From: Epithemia pelagica
Taxonomy: Eukaryota > Bacillariophyta > Bacillariophyceae > Surirellales > Surirellaceae
Reading direction: 5' to 3'
Assembly (NCBI GenBank): GCA_946965045.2
Contig: OX337230.1
Span: 992,001 to 1,056,000, forward strand
DNA: 64,000 bases
Part shown: positions 29,840-40,597 of the stretch, piece by piece
Position numbering within the stretch: the stretch's first letter is position 1
Layout: every line of letters begins with the position of its first letter
Made by a program: the position numbers and the translations under genes
Notes under the pieces: generated by a model
What the model was told of the DNA's origin: nothing
Seen by the model: only the letters and a program-made list of their open reading frames with translations
Databases searched by the model: none

Positions 29840-32800
29840 ATGAAACTATTCCACAAGGTTGACAACGTTAATGGTAATGGAGCCTTGCTCTGTTGGTTGA
29901 CGATGACCAGCGTGTTTCAACCGAGCTTAGCAGTCCACAGTCTTATTCGAGGAGGTAGGAACGGTAACGAACCGAAGCAGATGTTCACAGACCCTACCTT
30001 CTCCCAGCAACAAGCTCGTTCCTTGTCCTTTCAATTTGATACAGCTCAATGCGCCAGTTATCCCAACTGTGATCGCATGGATGGAGACTGTTGTCCAGCG
30101 GCTGACGGAGAAGTCATGAACTGTTGTTTGGAACCAGGAACCTGTGAAGCTACCCCCAAATGCTCAAACGAAGGACTGCGTGGTGAATGTTGTCCGACCC
30201 TCAAGGGCGAGATGCTTCCGTGTTGCTTTGACAGTCTTGAGATCCCTGAGGTGCAATCCTTTGTGGCCACCACAACGGCTACGACCAGTCCGCCATCCGC
30301 AAGCGTTGCTCCTTCATTCGAACCTTCTCTCGCACCTTCGTCAACACCATCAACTTCAATGCCTTCGTCAGAACCAAGTGTTCAACCAACCATTTCCGTG
30401 CCCCCCACTAGATTCGAAGAAGCAGCTGGAACTTGTGAGGCGTCACCCATGTGCGTTGAAGAAGGCTTGTCGGGATCCTGTTGTCCTACCAAGGTATCCA
30501 ATTCGTTTTTGCCCTGTTGTTTTCCAACTTCAGCACCCTCTTCCAGTCCCTCCGCCCTGCCTTCGGTCAGTCCGAGTCAAGAACCAAGTGCCAGCCCTAC
30601 TCTCAGCTCGTGTTCAGCCAATCCGCAGTGTGCCATCCAAGGCATCGAAGGCAATTGCTGCCCAAACCTCAAAGGTGAATGGGAAGACTGTTGTTTTCCT
30701 TCTGCGAGTCCATCAACAAGTCCTTCGTCGGTACCATCTGCATCATCCTTTCCCAGTGCCACGCCCAGTGTTACACCCGGCAATCACACCTGTGAAGCCA
30801 ATCCAGTGTGTGCGGCGGATGGCCTTCGAGGGCATTGTTGCCCAACCCTTACAGGGAACATGGAATCCTGTTGCAGTGCCAGTTTTAGTCCAAGCCCTTC
30901 GGTTACACCCAGTTCCAATCCATCCTTCTTCCCAACGACTTCGAGTGCTCCTTCGGTTATACCCACAGCCACACCATCTCATGGCCCGAGCAGGTTTCCT
31001 ACTTCGTTTCCCGTTTCACCTACGTCTTCTCCTCCGACTCTGAGCGGTGCTCCATTCTTGACGATTGTAGGAAATCCGACATTATCTCCAATCTCGATGA
31101 GCCCAGAAAGCCATTGTGGATCTACCACTCCTCCTTCGACTCAAGCTCCAATTGGGATCAGGTCGGAATACCCAAGTTCTTTTCCAAGTTCTCTACCTAG
31201 CTCGAACCCGACTAAAAGCCCTAGTCCCACTGTACAAACTACAACTTCGGACACGACTCCGGTCTACCAGAACCACCCCAGCAGAGAACCGAGTGTTGCA
31301 CCATCCGCTATGCCCTCATCATCAAGTCAACCGACGAGTAGCAGCCGACCTACATCCGAGGTATACAATAATCACCCAAGTATGACTCCGAGCTCCACTC
31401 CATCCACCATGCCGTCGACGACGTTTAACCCAACCCAAAGTGCTTTACCGACAAGGTATATTCATTCCAATACTCCAAGTTCCGTCCCGAGTGGGAGGCC
31501 TTCGACCAGCAGTAGTCCTTCCCAGAATCCATCCGATCATCCTAGCACACCACCCAGTTTGGCACCATCTACAACGCCCTCCACAAGCTACGAACCAACA
31601 CGTGCTGCTGGAACCAACCAACCAACCATCAGCAAGAACCCAAGTTCCATCCCCTCTTCGGCACCATCAACATCTGTGGAGCCTTCATCTTCAAGTGCTC
31701 CATCAAAGAGCTCGTCACCTTCCGTCGCGTACAACCATCCAAGCAGTCCACCCAGTTCAGAGCCATCTCAGCTGCCATCCATGACTTCACGTCCCTCGGC
31801 GAGTTCGGAGCCGTCCAGCGGGCCAAGTGCAGACAACTACAACCATCCAAGCCGTGAACCAAGCGTCACGCCATCATCGATGCCCTCTACGTCGTCAAAG
31901 CCTAGCAGCAGCTCAAGACCCTCAGAACAACCATCCATTACGCCGTCCTTGTCTTCCTCCCCAAGCAGCAGCTCACTCCCATCGGCTCAGCCTTCGATCA
32001 CATCTTACCCATCGGTTTTCCCCAGCGGGGATCCTTCGGCAAACCCAAGCATGGCACCGTCCGTCAGCACTGCACCAACTCCCTTGCAAAAGACAGGTCT
32101 TGTTGAAGATATCTCAAATTCACCATCAAACACACCCAGTCAGAGCTCCAATCCATCTGAACTACCGAGCACAAATCCATCATCTAATCCGAGTATGGAC
32201 CCAAGTTCAGTTCCCTCCTCGCTTCCATCTGTCAGTCCGAGTCAAAGTGCTGAACCTTCAAACTCCGTTCCCTCCTATGTTCCATCAACCAGTCCGAGCC
32301 AAAGCGCTAATCCGAGTGAATTTCCAAGTGTCTATCCATCCTTTTTTCCGAGCACCCTTCCAAGTTCTGGGCCATCATCATTACCGTCTACCAGCCCGAG
32401 TAAGAGTAGTGCCCCAAGCGGCTCCCCGAGCGCCAGTCCCTCGGTCACTCCAAGCATGGATCCAAGTTCTGTTCCGACATCCGTCCCTTCCAGCAATCCG
32501 TCCAACAGTCTGGCTCCAACCACTCAAACTGGAACACCCACCATGAGACCGGATTGTGGCTCTTCCACAACAACCCAAAGACCGACATCTCAACCTTCCA
32601 ATGCTCCATCCGAAAGTAGTTCGCCATCGGACGATCCATTGAACGGAGACGGACTCCTAGCAGACATATCACCCACGGCCTCTCCCAGCTCACCTCCTTC
32701 ATCCAACCCATCGGATAGTTCTGTCCCTTCGCAGGAACCCAGTCATGAACCAACCATCAGCCGCATGCCTTCTTCAAGCCCCAGCATGATTCCAAGTTCC

Positions 32801-33718
32801 TTCCCTTCGGATTCGCCAAGCAGAGATCCGTCGGCAAGTCCTTCCGCGAGCCCCTCTGCCAGCTCGGTTCCTTCGCAGGAACCAAGTGAGACTCCCTCAA
32901 TGAGCCTTGTACCTTCTTCCAGTCCTAGTACAACTCCGAGCTCAAATCCATCGTCGAGTCCTTCCTCAAACCCATCCATGAGTTCATTTCCATCCCAAGA
33001 ACCAAGCTTTTTGCCCACTGTCAGCTTTTCTCCAAGTTCACTTCCCTCCACAGTTCCAAGTGTAGCTCCAACCATGATCCCTTCTTCGAATCCATCCGAT
33101 AGCTCATCTCCCTCTCAGGAACCAAGCGTTGCGCCCTCGAAGAGCGGTCATCCGTCCGTGAGACCCAGTCAGAATCCAAGCTCTTTCCCTTCGGCATGGC
33201 CAAGTATGGAACCGTCCAATAGTCCATCTGCTCTTCCCACCACTAGTGCGCAACCATCGTTGAGCCCCAGCACTGAACCAACCACGATGCCTTCATCCAC
33301 TCCAAGCACCAGCAGGCACCCTTCCAGTGTCCCAACGCTAGTCCCTTCCAGTACGCCGACGATGGGTCCGTCTTCATTGCCTTCTGTTCCGCCGAGTGAA
33401 AATCCGAGTGCAATTCCTTCTTCTCAGCCATCCAAAAGTGTTGCTCCATCCAAGCCGCCTAGCAAGACCCCTTCGATCAGCCCTTTTTCTGCTCCCAGCT
33501 CGACGCCATCTGTTCGGCCAAGCCTCCGACCCAGTGTATCTCCTTCCATATCACCTACCGCGGATCCCACCGAGACGACCAAAAATGATCTCACAACCTT
33601 TGTGACCGGAGAGCCAACTTCCAGACCGACTGCTCTGCCGTCATCCAATCCCACCAGAGCACCCACACCGAGCCCTACGACACTGGCACCCACCCCTCGA
33701 CCGAATTGCGATACCTAG
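29840..33718 (+). CDS. Secreted Cys-module and Pro-Ser-rich protein (cell wall or adhesive candidate)
   Basis: 1292 residues from the ATG at 29840. A hydrophobic stretch (ALLCWLTMTSVFQPSLA, about 15-31) can serve as signal peptide or anchor. Five small modules follow with the pattern C-x4-C-x5/6-G-x-CCP-x(7-9)-CC; examples are CEATPKCSNEGLRGECCP, CSANPQCAIQGIEGNCCP and CEANPVCAADGLRGHCCP. The same module occurs in secreted diatom glycan-active and wall proteins. Pro-Ser linkers separate the modules. From about residue 350 to the end the protein is almost entirely PSxxPS repeats with a loose 36-44 residue period (PSQEPS, PSSNPS), suggesting heavy glycosylation or phosphorylation. There is no C-terminal membrane segment. 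Frustule-associated, extracellular matrix or adhesive roles are likely from composition, not proven. The antisense and shifted frames here are compositional by-products. Confidence 0.85.
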   Translation: MKLFHKVDNVNGNGALLCWLTMTSVFQPSLAVHSLIRGGRNGNEPKQMFTDPTFSQQQARSLSFQFDTAQCASYPNCDRMDGDCCPAADGEVMNCCLEPGTCEATPKCSNEGLRGECCPTLKGEMLPCCFDSLEIPEVQSFVATTTATTSPPSASVAPSFEPSLAPSSTPSTSMPSSEPSVQPTISVPPTRFEEAAGTCEASPMCVEEGLSGSCCPTKVSNSFLPCCFPTSAPSSSPSALPSVSPSQEPSASPTLSSCSANPQCAIQGIEGNCCPNLKGEWEDCCFPSASPSTSPSSVPSASSFPSATPSVTPGNHTCEANPVCAADGLRGHCCPTLTGNMESCCSASFSPSPSVTPSSNPSFFPTTSSAPSVIPTATPSHGPSRFPTSFPVSPTSSPPTLSGAPFLTIVGNPTLSPISMSPESHCGSTTPPSTQAPIGIRSEYPSSFPSSLPSSNPTKSPSPTVQTTTSDTTPVYQNHPSREPSVAPSAMPSSSSQPTSSSRPTSEVYNNHPSMTPSSTPSTMPSTTFNPTQSALPTRYIHSNTPSSVPSGRPSTSSSPSQNPSDHPSTPPSLAPSTTPSTSYEPTRAAGTNQPTISKNPSSIPSSAPSTSVEPSSSSAPSKSSSPSVAYNHPSSPPSSEPSQLPSMTSRPSASSEPSSGPSADNYNHPSREPSVTPSSMPSTSSKPSSSSRPSEQPSITPSLSSSPSSSSLPSAQPSITSYPSVFPSGDPSANPSMAPSVSTAPTPLQKTGLVEDISNSPSNTPSQSSNPSELPSTNPSSNPSMDPSSVPSSLPSVSPSQSAEPSNSVPSYVPSTSPSQSANPSEFPSVYPSFFPSTLPSSGPSSLPSTSPSKSSAPSGSPSASPSVTPSMDPSSVPTSVPSSNPSNSLAPTTQTGTPTMRPDCGSSTTTQRPTSQPSNAPSESSSPSDDPLNGDGLLADISPTASPSSPPSSNPSDSSVPSQEPSHEPTISRMPSSSPSMIPSSFPSDSPSRDPSASPSASPSASSVPSQEPSETPSMSLVPSSSPSTTPSSNPSSSPSSNPSMSSFPSQEPSFLPTVSFSPSSLPSTVPSVAPTMIPSSNPSDSSSPSQEPSVAPSKSGHPSVRPSQNPSSFPSAWPSMEPSNSPSALPTTSAQPSLSPSTEPTTMPSSTPSTSRHPSSVPTLVPSSTPTMGPSSLPSVPPSENPSAIPSSQPSKSVAPSKPPSKTPSISPFSAPSSTPSVRPSLRPSVSPSISPTADPTETTKNDLTTFVTGEPTSRPTALPSSNPTRAPTPSPTTLAPTPRPNCDT

Positions 33719-34115
33719 CACCTCCTTCCTATATTGTTGTCTGTGTTGAAACGAGGCTCCTCTTCCATGTCTTTTTCAGCTTGTTTGTCCATCCATTATT
33801 CGACAGCTGATGACACCAAAGATATCAAGCATCAAGTAATACTATAGAGAATATGATCTTTCTCCTCATGATAAAGCGTAACGCGACATGACTTGATATC
33901 AAAATTATGTTTCTCTCGAAAAACAAAAGACGGTGAAGCATATGTTCCCGACGCCGCTGACAATCAAGGTCTTTCCATAGAAAGACGAGAATCCTTTCTG
34001 AAGTTCAGTGCGATGATGTGTAGTCCCTGTCCTAACAGCAGTAGTTTCTTTACGTTGATAGTTGATAGCTGCTTGTTGTTCCCAGTTCTCATTCTCATCA
34101 TGATGATGATGTTCC
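33719..34115. other. intergenic
   Basis: 3' region of the Pro-Ser protein. An open frame at 33893-34234 with a hydrophobic stretch overlaps the start of the next gene in another frame; it could be an upstream exon, but no splice sites were established. Confidence 0.4.
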
Positions 34116-35132
34116 ATGGATTTTTTTTATTTTACGAATCATCTTTTGGAAGAGACTCCAATTCCACTGACCACATTAATGGTCAGTGTTCTTGTCTCGT
34201 TGAAAATGGGTGGATTGTGGATTCGCATAGGTAGTATGCATAGCCACCTGCTTCGCGCGCCACAATTTAGACAGCGTTTCTCTCTTCTCAAGAAGTCACA
34301 CGTTTTGGAGCGCCTCCTTCCTAGGAGTGCGTGTGACAGAATAGATATGAGCACTCTTGGAATCTTTCCTCCTTCATGCTTTCGTCTTGATGGAAGTGGA
34401 GGACTGAAGGCGACGGAGTGGGAAAGGGAAGAAGAGGACAATAGAACTGTCACCACTACGAGTTCTTCAGCAACAGTCCAACACAGCAACGTCTCCCTAT
34501 TTGCCAAGATGGAAGCCCACGAGATGCAAGTCCGAAAGTGCGTTAGAGCATGTTTACGCGATTCCTTCCTTCCACGTTTTGTGAGTAAAGCTTTGAACAA
34601 CGAAGATGAACGCTCTTCTTTGATTTCTCTACTTCGCAGTTTGAGGACGATGCGGAGTGAGAATATGGATGTGTCAGAATCTCTGCTGACAGACGATCTC
34701 ATCATTGAAGAGATGAAAAATTTTACTCAAAGGAATGCAACCCAGGCTGGGGAAGATATAGGAATGGCGGAACAGGCACATCGTTCGAATGATATTGCAT
34801 CCCAACGTTCGATGTCTAGCAGTCTCAGTTCAAGTGATAGTGTGCCCCGAAATGACGGTTCCAGTGCCGCTGTTCGTGTTGACATGAATGAAGCTTTTGC
34901 TGATGTCCCTTTCGACGCAAGCGTCATACAAGGTGGATCAATTGCCACGTTTTCTATGTACCGCGCTGAGGATGTTGGACAGGCTGATCTTCAACAGATT
35001 CTAGACTCCGAAGGGAACGAGAGCAGTTCCAACGAGGTTCAGAACTGGGAACCCCTTCCTCTTCCAGATGTGAACGCAGCAGCAGTAAGCCCGCCGGGAG
35101 AGCAAGATTTGTCTGTACACCATGCACCATAA
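34116..35132 (+). CDS. Protein of unknown function
   Basis: Open frame of 338 codons from the ATG at 34116. The true start may be the in-frame ATG at 34347 (MSTLGIFPPSCFRLDG), because the segment before it is unlike the rest and follows an eight-T run. The middle has an ordered helical part (EAHEMQVRKCVRACLRDSFL through SLISLLRSLRTMRS, about residues 132-185). The C-terminal half is acidic and Ser-rich. No family, signal peptide or catalytic motif is recognised. Codon use and amino-acid composition look natural, and the overlapping minus-strand frame does not. Flanked by ~400 bp and ~900 bp of empty sequence. Confidence 0.5.
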   Translation: MDFFYFTNHLLEETPIPLTTLMVSVLVSLKMGGLWIRIGSMHSHLLRAPQFRQRFSLLKKSHVLERLLPRSACDRIDMSTLGIFPPSCFRLDGSGGLKATEWEREEEDNRTVTTTSSSATVQHSNVSLFAKMEAHEMQVRKCVRACLRDSFLPRFVSKALNNEDERSSLISLLRSLRTMRSENMDVSESLLTDDLIIEEMKNFTQRNATQAGEDIGMAEQAHRSNDIASQRSMSSSLSSSDSVPRNDGSSAAVRVDMNEAFADVPFDASVIQGGSIATFSMYRAEDVGQADLQQILDSEGNESSSNEVQNWEPLPLPDVNAAAVSPPGEQDLSVHHAP

Positions 35133-36038
35133 GGGGATGCCACGGATGCCAGCGTATGAGAGACCGTAAACGCCCGACTGGAGAGAAGAGAAATGTTCAG
35201 AATATCTCAATGGTGAAACAGCCAGGTATTCAGTCAAGAAATTGAAGTGGATGAAGCATCTAGGTAGTATTGATGATATTAGGATTTTCGCGTCTTTCTT
35301 GCACAACATATGTACACAAGTCGACTCTTGGTAACGGCGTAAGATGCTTCTGCATTTGTGGTACCCATACTCTGTGAATTCCATCGATTCAACAGAGAAC
35401 AACACAGCATTCCAGTCATGTCCACCAGCAACACATGCTCTATTTCCATTCATATCTGCACCAACATTCGTTTCATGATCTAGTATCGACGTGTCACTGA
35501 CAAGAATGAATCAATTTCAATAACAACAGCAGCAAAGGCACATCGTTCTTCTAATATTGTGTTACCATTTGTGGTCACCTCTGGATTCTGCTTTAAAAGC
35601 AGAGAGAAGAGACGCGGATCCATTCGATGGGGCGCCTCCAGTGATGTCCGCCAATGTCATGGACATGACTCCGTTTAGCGGTTAGAGGAGATCGTGGAGT
35701 TTGATAGCGGTTTGGGGACTTTTAGCAGATAGCCTAAGACTCTCTCCGAAGCCAAACTAGGTACTCCTACGAGTACTCCAACTCATATTCCGAGCTGTCT
35801 ATGAAACAATACACACAACCAAATTGTGAGCTACTGTTACTGCATAGGCTAGTTAACAGAACTTTCAATGAGGCGAAGCTGGAACTGGATCGGCTCTTCT
35901 GGTGGCCACGGCGGTGCTGTTTGCCGTCGCTTCTAATACTCCCGTCGTGGCTGCTAGAACCAATGCCGCTAAACCCTCCTCCTGTGATTCTTGTTCCGTA
36001 AATGTGAATGTTCCACGGGAAACCGAATTCGTTTGGTC
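35133..36038. other. intergenic between convergent genes
   Basis: About 900 bp with no supported gene. A short run ACTCCTACGAGTACTCCAACTC lies near 35762. Open frames overlapping from the right edge are shadows. Confidence 0.45.
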
Positions 36039-39000
36039 TTAAGCAGGGAACTCCTTGTTCTTCGCGTCAGCATCTGGTCCAACCTTGTTTGCAATGTCTG
36101 GATGAGAATGCACATCTGGAGGCGACACGCAAGGAGGAGATTGAAATCGAATGCCACCTTCCGTGTCAATCAATCCGAGCTGCACTGCTGAATCGTGGTA
36201 ATATTGTGCAGTCGAATTGGCCATCATTCCTTTCCATTTCCCCAGTCCCAGTGAAGGGAGCGATGACCCTGACCCCTTGGTCATACTTGGAGTGCTTTTT
36301 GACGGATCCGTCAAGGAACCGGAAGCTGTACTACTCGCACTTCCCGTTCGCGAGGATCGTCCCGCCGCCTGCCGTAGTCTTTGGAATTCCAGCTTGTCGT
36401 GAAGGGACAGTCCTGGACATATTCCAAAATGATCAAATTTCATATTTGACACAGCATGGTAGATTCCCCCAACGGACTGGGGATAACACAAGGCACGCTT
36501 AACCCGTTGCTTGGGAGGCAAACGAGCACAATGAATGCACCTCAATCCAACTTGTCCCAATTGAATTCGCACTTTACGGCCGGGTGAAGGAGCTGCCAAG
36601 TCTTGTTGACTGGCTTCAAAGAATTCAACGTGTCGACGCACAAAGCAATGCAGAGGACTCAAAAAGTGCACATCGGTCCCACACGACATGGGAACGCCAC
36701 CCAAACTTGGAGAACGTGTCTGGATTTGATTCGTTGTTCGCTGGTGCGATTCTCTCACTCCATGGCTTGGTTCGGGTGTGGTAGTCGACAGAGCTCCCTT
36801 CGTCTCTGGAGAAGACGGCACCAATAAGAGCGATGGTCGTTCCGTGCCGTCCTCGGAAATCCAATGCCCCCCATTGCATTCCTTTTGGCTCAGTTTTGTT
36901 GCATTCTTCTTTGTCTTCTTCTTGGTTATACTGGAAAATTTATCTCTGTCAACAGGCGCTGTTCCTGTCTCCTCATTCGGAGGCACACCTCCACTGGAAG
37001 CATTGTCCTGCTGGTTTGGTTCCCCCCTTTGGAACTCTGAACCAGTCTCACTGTTCTTGTTCACAGTATTGCTGCTCTGGGTAGATGCATTGGCCGTCTT
37101 GGTGAGAATGGACAGCAACAAATCTTGCTGCAATTGACGACTGAGCAAAAGTTCTTGTTGCAACCATATTTCTGCCGCCAGTTGAGGCAATGGCAACTGG
37201 TGTTGCAATGCGGCGAGTTGAGACAAGACCAATGGACCTGGCACAACTGTATTCGAACCGAATGTATGGGGCAATACCATGGACGACCTCTGTTCTGCTT
37301 CTCCCACCACCCCGCCGACTGTCGCTGTCGACACCAGTGGCGGCACGGCTTCTCCCAGTGCAGGCATGGGTTGTGAAGAAGACGGAAGCACTCCTCCTCC
37401 TTGTGCAACTGATTGCGGACTTCGTGAGGACAAAGATTTCATTTCCGTGTCCTCGTCTTTTTGTGAAAGACCGCGTGGAAAGGACCCCTCAGTGTCTGCT
37501 CGATGCTCCTCCGAGGGTGCATGGGTCGACGACGGCAACAACATGGACAATGGCGGAGTGTCTCTATCGTGTGCTTGTTGTTGCGGAATATCCTGAGCAA
37601 AAAAGACTCCCCCCTGATGGTCTCTCATCCCCATGAGAATGGCAACATCATGATAATATTGAGCCGTGGAGGAAGAATAATTCACTCCTTCGGATCCTGC
37701 ATTCTGTTGCAGTTGTTGTTGTTGTTGTCGCTTTTCGGTACGACTCTTTCTCTTCTTGTGGTGTTTGCTTTCCTGAACCAGTCGTTCGAATTCGTTTCGC
37801 ACCGTGCTGGGCAATCCCGGACAGGCGACAAAGTGATCAAATTTCATATCCGACACACAATGATACACCCGTCCAACCGAACTGGGATAACAAATGGCTC
37901 GTTTCACACGTGGTCGTTTGGGATGGTTGGCACAATGAATGCATCGGAGGCCCACTTGATGCAAGCGCAACCGATTTTTGCGGCCGGGAGCGGGTTCGTC
38001 CAGATCTGCTTGGGTGGCACAAAAGACTTCAATTTGGTTCCGCACAAACACGTGCAAAGGATTCAGGACACTGGTATCCGACGGCTGAGCCAACAAGCGA
38101 AGGTCATTACGAGTTTTTGCCGTTGTAGAGGAGGAGATGGTGGTGGAGATGCTCGGTCCTTCACGTTTCGTTGGTTTGGGGGAGCTTGTCGGCGGCTCAC
38201 GAACCTGCGGGGCAGAAGACGGAGCAGCGTTTGTGTTTGGAGTTGGAGCCCTGGACTGTTCTTCTTTTTTGGTACTGGTTTCTTGGAGCCGTTGTTTCTT
38301 GACCTGTTCGTGTACCCACAAAGTATCTTTGAGTCGCTCTTCAGTGGCCTCTGAGAGAAACGAAGAACGGAAGGAATCTCTCTTCTCCACAATGGGTTCT
38401 GGAAGAGAAAGCCGTCTCTTTTTCCCAGACGCTGTGGTTTCACCAAGGCCATTCATTCTTGTGTTTGGTAGAAGGCTGGCTTCTACTTGTAGAAGGTCTC
38501 GTCGTATCTCTGTGGGGGGAGACTGTGTGACTTTCGGTTGTTGGATCGTTGCAGCTTCCACACGGTGTTCGTTTGCTCGTTGCTGTGGTGTGGGCGACTC
38601 CACTTGTGCATCATGGTTCCCCTCTTCTTCGTCGTCGTCTTTGGCAATCCACGACACTTTTCGATGACTGTAGTTCAGTGGACCATGGTGGTCAATTGCA
38701 GCAGTCTTGCAACTATCCACAGCCTTGGGTTCGATTGTTTCACCACAAGATTCGTGAATCGAATCTTTGTGGGAATCTAACGATACAGTGGACCCTCCAC
38801 CACCCACCACCATTGTAGGCCGGATCGGAGGACTGGTTGGTAACGGTGTTGGTTTACCATCATGAGTCCTTGATGATATGTTGGAAGGCACATGGCTTGT
38901 GATACTGGTTTGGGTTGGTCCTTGGTGGTGCTGGTGGAACGTATTCGGTGGTGTGGAATGTGATTTGGCCGAGATTCTCTGTGGCGCACAGTTCTTGGTG

Positions 39001-39209
39001 GGTGCCAATGCGATGATGCGGCCCTCCACTCGTACCTCAGTCACCATGGCAAAAACGACAAGGATTCTCGATGGAGCGGTATCAAAGAGGGCGCCAGGGG
39101 ATCTGGTTCCAAGAGGTTCACTGTCAACCAGACGAGAGAAATGTGTTTCGTTGTGGTTGTTGGTTGGTTTGTGGCTTGCTTGATTCTTCGTCTTCACGTC
39201 TTGGTTCAT
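36039..39209 (-). CDS. Protein with a duplicated Cys/His module, nuclear-type candidate
   Basis: 1056 residues from the ATG at 39209; a second plausible start is the ATG at 39047 in good context. Long disordered Ser/Pro/Gln/Thr regions, including poly-Gln (KRQQQQQLQQN), surround two copies of an ordered two-part module. Part one, about 105 residues, reads GLRCIHCA...KRA[IL]CYP[SQ]SVG..YH.VS.MKFDHF..CPGL, which gives Cys/His positions suited to bind zinc. Part two, a little downstream in each copy, is STAQYYHD.A...G..D..GG..F. The copies start at about residues 390 and 850. Zinc binding and DNA or protein binding are inferences from the Cys/His spacing and the transcription-factor-like disordered flanks. 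I cannot name the family. Confidence 0.7.
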   Translation of the reverse strand: MNQDVKTKNQASHKPTNNHNETHFSRLVDSEPLGTRSPGALFDTAPSRILVVFAMVTEVRVEGRIIALAPTKNCAPQRISAKSHSTPPNTFHQHHQGPTQTSITSHVPSNISSRTHDGKPTPLPTSPPIRPTMVVGGGGSTVSLDSHKDSIHESCGETIEPKAVDSCKTAAIDHHGPLNYSHRKVSWIAKDDDEEEGNHDAQVESPTPQQRANEHRVEAATIQQPKVTQSPPTEIRRDLLQVEASLLPNTRMNGLGETTASGKKRRLSLPEPIVEKRDSFRSSFLSEATEERLKDTLWVHEQVKKQRLQETSTKKEEQSRAPTPNTNAAPSSAPQVREPPTSSPKPTKREGPSISTTISSSTTAKTRNDLRLLAQPSDTSVLNPLHVFVRNQIEVFCATQADLDEPAPGRKNRLRLHQVGLRCIHCANHPKRPRVKRAICYPSSVGRVYHCVSDMKFDHFVACPGLPSTVRNEFERLVQESKHHKKRKSRTEKRQQQQQLQQNAGSEGVNYSSSTAQYYHDVAILMGMRDHQGGVFFAQDIPQQQAHDRDTPPLSMLLPSSTHAPSEEHRADTEGSFPRGLSQKDEDTEMKSLSSRSPQSVAQGGGVLPSSSQPMPALGEAVPPLVSTATVGGVVGEAEQRSSMVLPHTFGSNTVVPGPLVLSQLAALQHQLPLPQLAAEIWLQQELLLSRQLQQDLLLSILTKTANASTQSSNTVNKNSETGSEFQRGEPNQQDNASSGGVPPNEETGTAPVDRDKFSSITKKKTKKNATKLSQKECNGGHWISEDGTERPSLLLVPSSPETKGALSTTTPEPSHGVRESHQRTTNQIQTRSPSLGGVPMSCGTDVHFLSPLHCFVRRHVEFFEASQQDLAAPSPGRKVRIQLGQVGLRCIHCARLPPKQRVKRALCYPQSVGGIYHAVSNMKFDHFGICPGLSLHDKLEFQRLRQAAGRSSRTGSASSTASGSLTDPSKSTPSMTKGSGSSLPSLGLGKWKGMMANSTAQYYHDSAVQLGLIDTEGGIRFQSPPCVSPPDVHSHPDIANKVGPDADAKNKEFPA

Positions 39210-40597
39210 TATTTTGTTCACGCACCCATCTGGTAGCAGATGTCAGTACAGTACTATAGATAGATGCGACACCAAAATCGTCAATTCCGACGAATAAACA
39301 CTACGGTTTGGAGTACTTCCGACGTCTCTCAGACATTTAGTTGTAGGTGTGACAGTGGTGACCCGGATCTATGAATCTCATCCCTCGTCCGCGAATCTTC
39401 TGAGCGAACAAAACATGGAGACTCTATGCTCGAAGAGTACAAGTATCAATCATTCTGTACAGAGTGTCCCAGTCGCAAGGAAGTCTCTCGCCATCCCGAA
39501 AGCGAAAGCGACCATGACGACGTATCACGTATCGCAAAAAGGAATGATCCGCGGATTCCTTCGCTTTGTGCATGCCCAGTTTCATACAAGCATGTCTGAA
39601 CCTGGGTCCATCCATGCCAATGTCAGTGGGGCGACGGCTTTACCCACACGTTTTAGGAGCGCAAATGTCACATGGCTGTTGTGGGGATGGTGTTACGTGT
39701 TGGATCGCCTTTGCACACAAAGTGAGGCTATGCATGGTTCCATCCACTCATATGTCTCTACTTTCTTTCATATTGCTTCTCCTTCTTTTTTTGGAACACG
39801 GGATAGTCTGTGGATTGGGTGATTGTTTTTTGCGGCATCCAATGGTGGGACGAAGCAACCCTGCATGACGCAATTGCAAGAGACATCAGCACTGTAGTAT
39901 CATGACACACTCGAGTGTCATGAATAATAAAGTTACCTAGAATCCACTTCGATAGGACTGGAGTGTGCCTTCAAGGAACGAACGACAGGGATGACTACAC
40001 TACATGCTCTTGCATCATCCTCTCTATCGGTTGGTGGAACGGTGGTTACATCGAGAAGTGCGTCTCTCTTGCTTCGTCGCTACAAGTAGACCACGCTTTT
40101 AAAGGGTCGTGATCCATGGCATGGAGGGGAGGACAAACAATGTCATTCCTCCATCCTCCATGCGGTCAAAGGAAGCGCGTCACGAAACAAGATCTCTGTT
40201 GTTTCTTGGTCCTCTGCGACTGTCTGTACTGGCTTTGTCATGCATGTTTGCGGTGGTTTTTGGTGATTGAGCGAGAGTACATTTCGATGCAGAGTTTTCA
40301 GCATTCTCTACTGATTCGCTTTATAGTGTGATACGGAAGCTATCGCAAGTGAAATGGCGCGCGCGCTGTCGTCGCCAGACACAACAGTCGCACAAAAAAC
40401 TGGAATTCGCTATTCAGCGATGGGCATCCCGTCGAAGAAAGAGTCGTACCCCTCGCTTTGTGTCGACGACACTCCTGGAACGATCCTGGTTTGTCCTCTT
40501 GATCCATTCTCCATAAAGACAAATGACAGTGTGGTAAGGAGGGAAACCAAGGAAAGTTGACCGTCGACGAGCAGAGTAACAGAGCACGAGAGCCACG
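39210..40597. other. intergenic between divergent genes
   Basis: About 1.4 kb with promoters expected at both ends. A perfect 9 bp inverted repeat (TCATGACAC/GTGTCATGA, 6 bp loop) lies at 39900-39923, followed by AATAATAAAG. No supported gene. Confidence 0.45.

Noticed and set aside
30144-33693. Several long alternative frames inside the Pro-Ser gene, up to 299 codons
   Set aside because: They are read from the same PSxxPS-coding repeats in shifted or antisense frames. Only the main frame has a signal peptide and ordered Cys modules.
39900-39923. Perfect 9 bp stem-loop followed by an AT-rich run, considered as a histone-type or terminator hairpin
   Set aside because: No gene ends immediately before it, and a single 9 bp inverted repeat is expected by chance in a window of this size.
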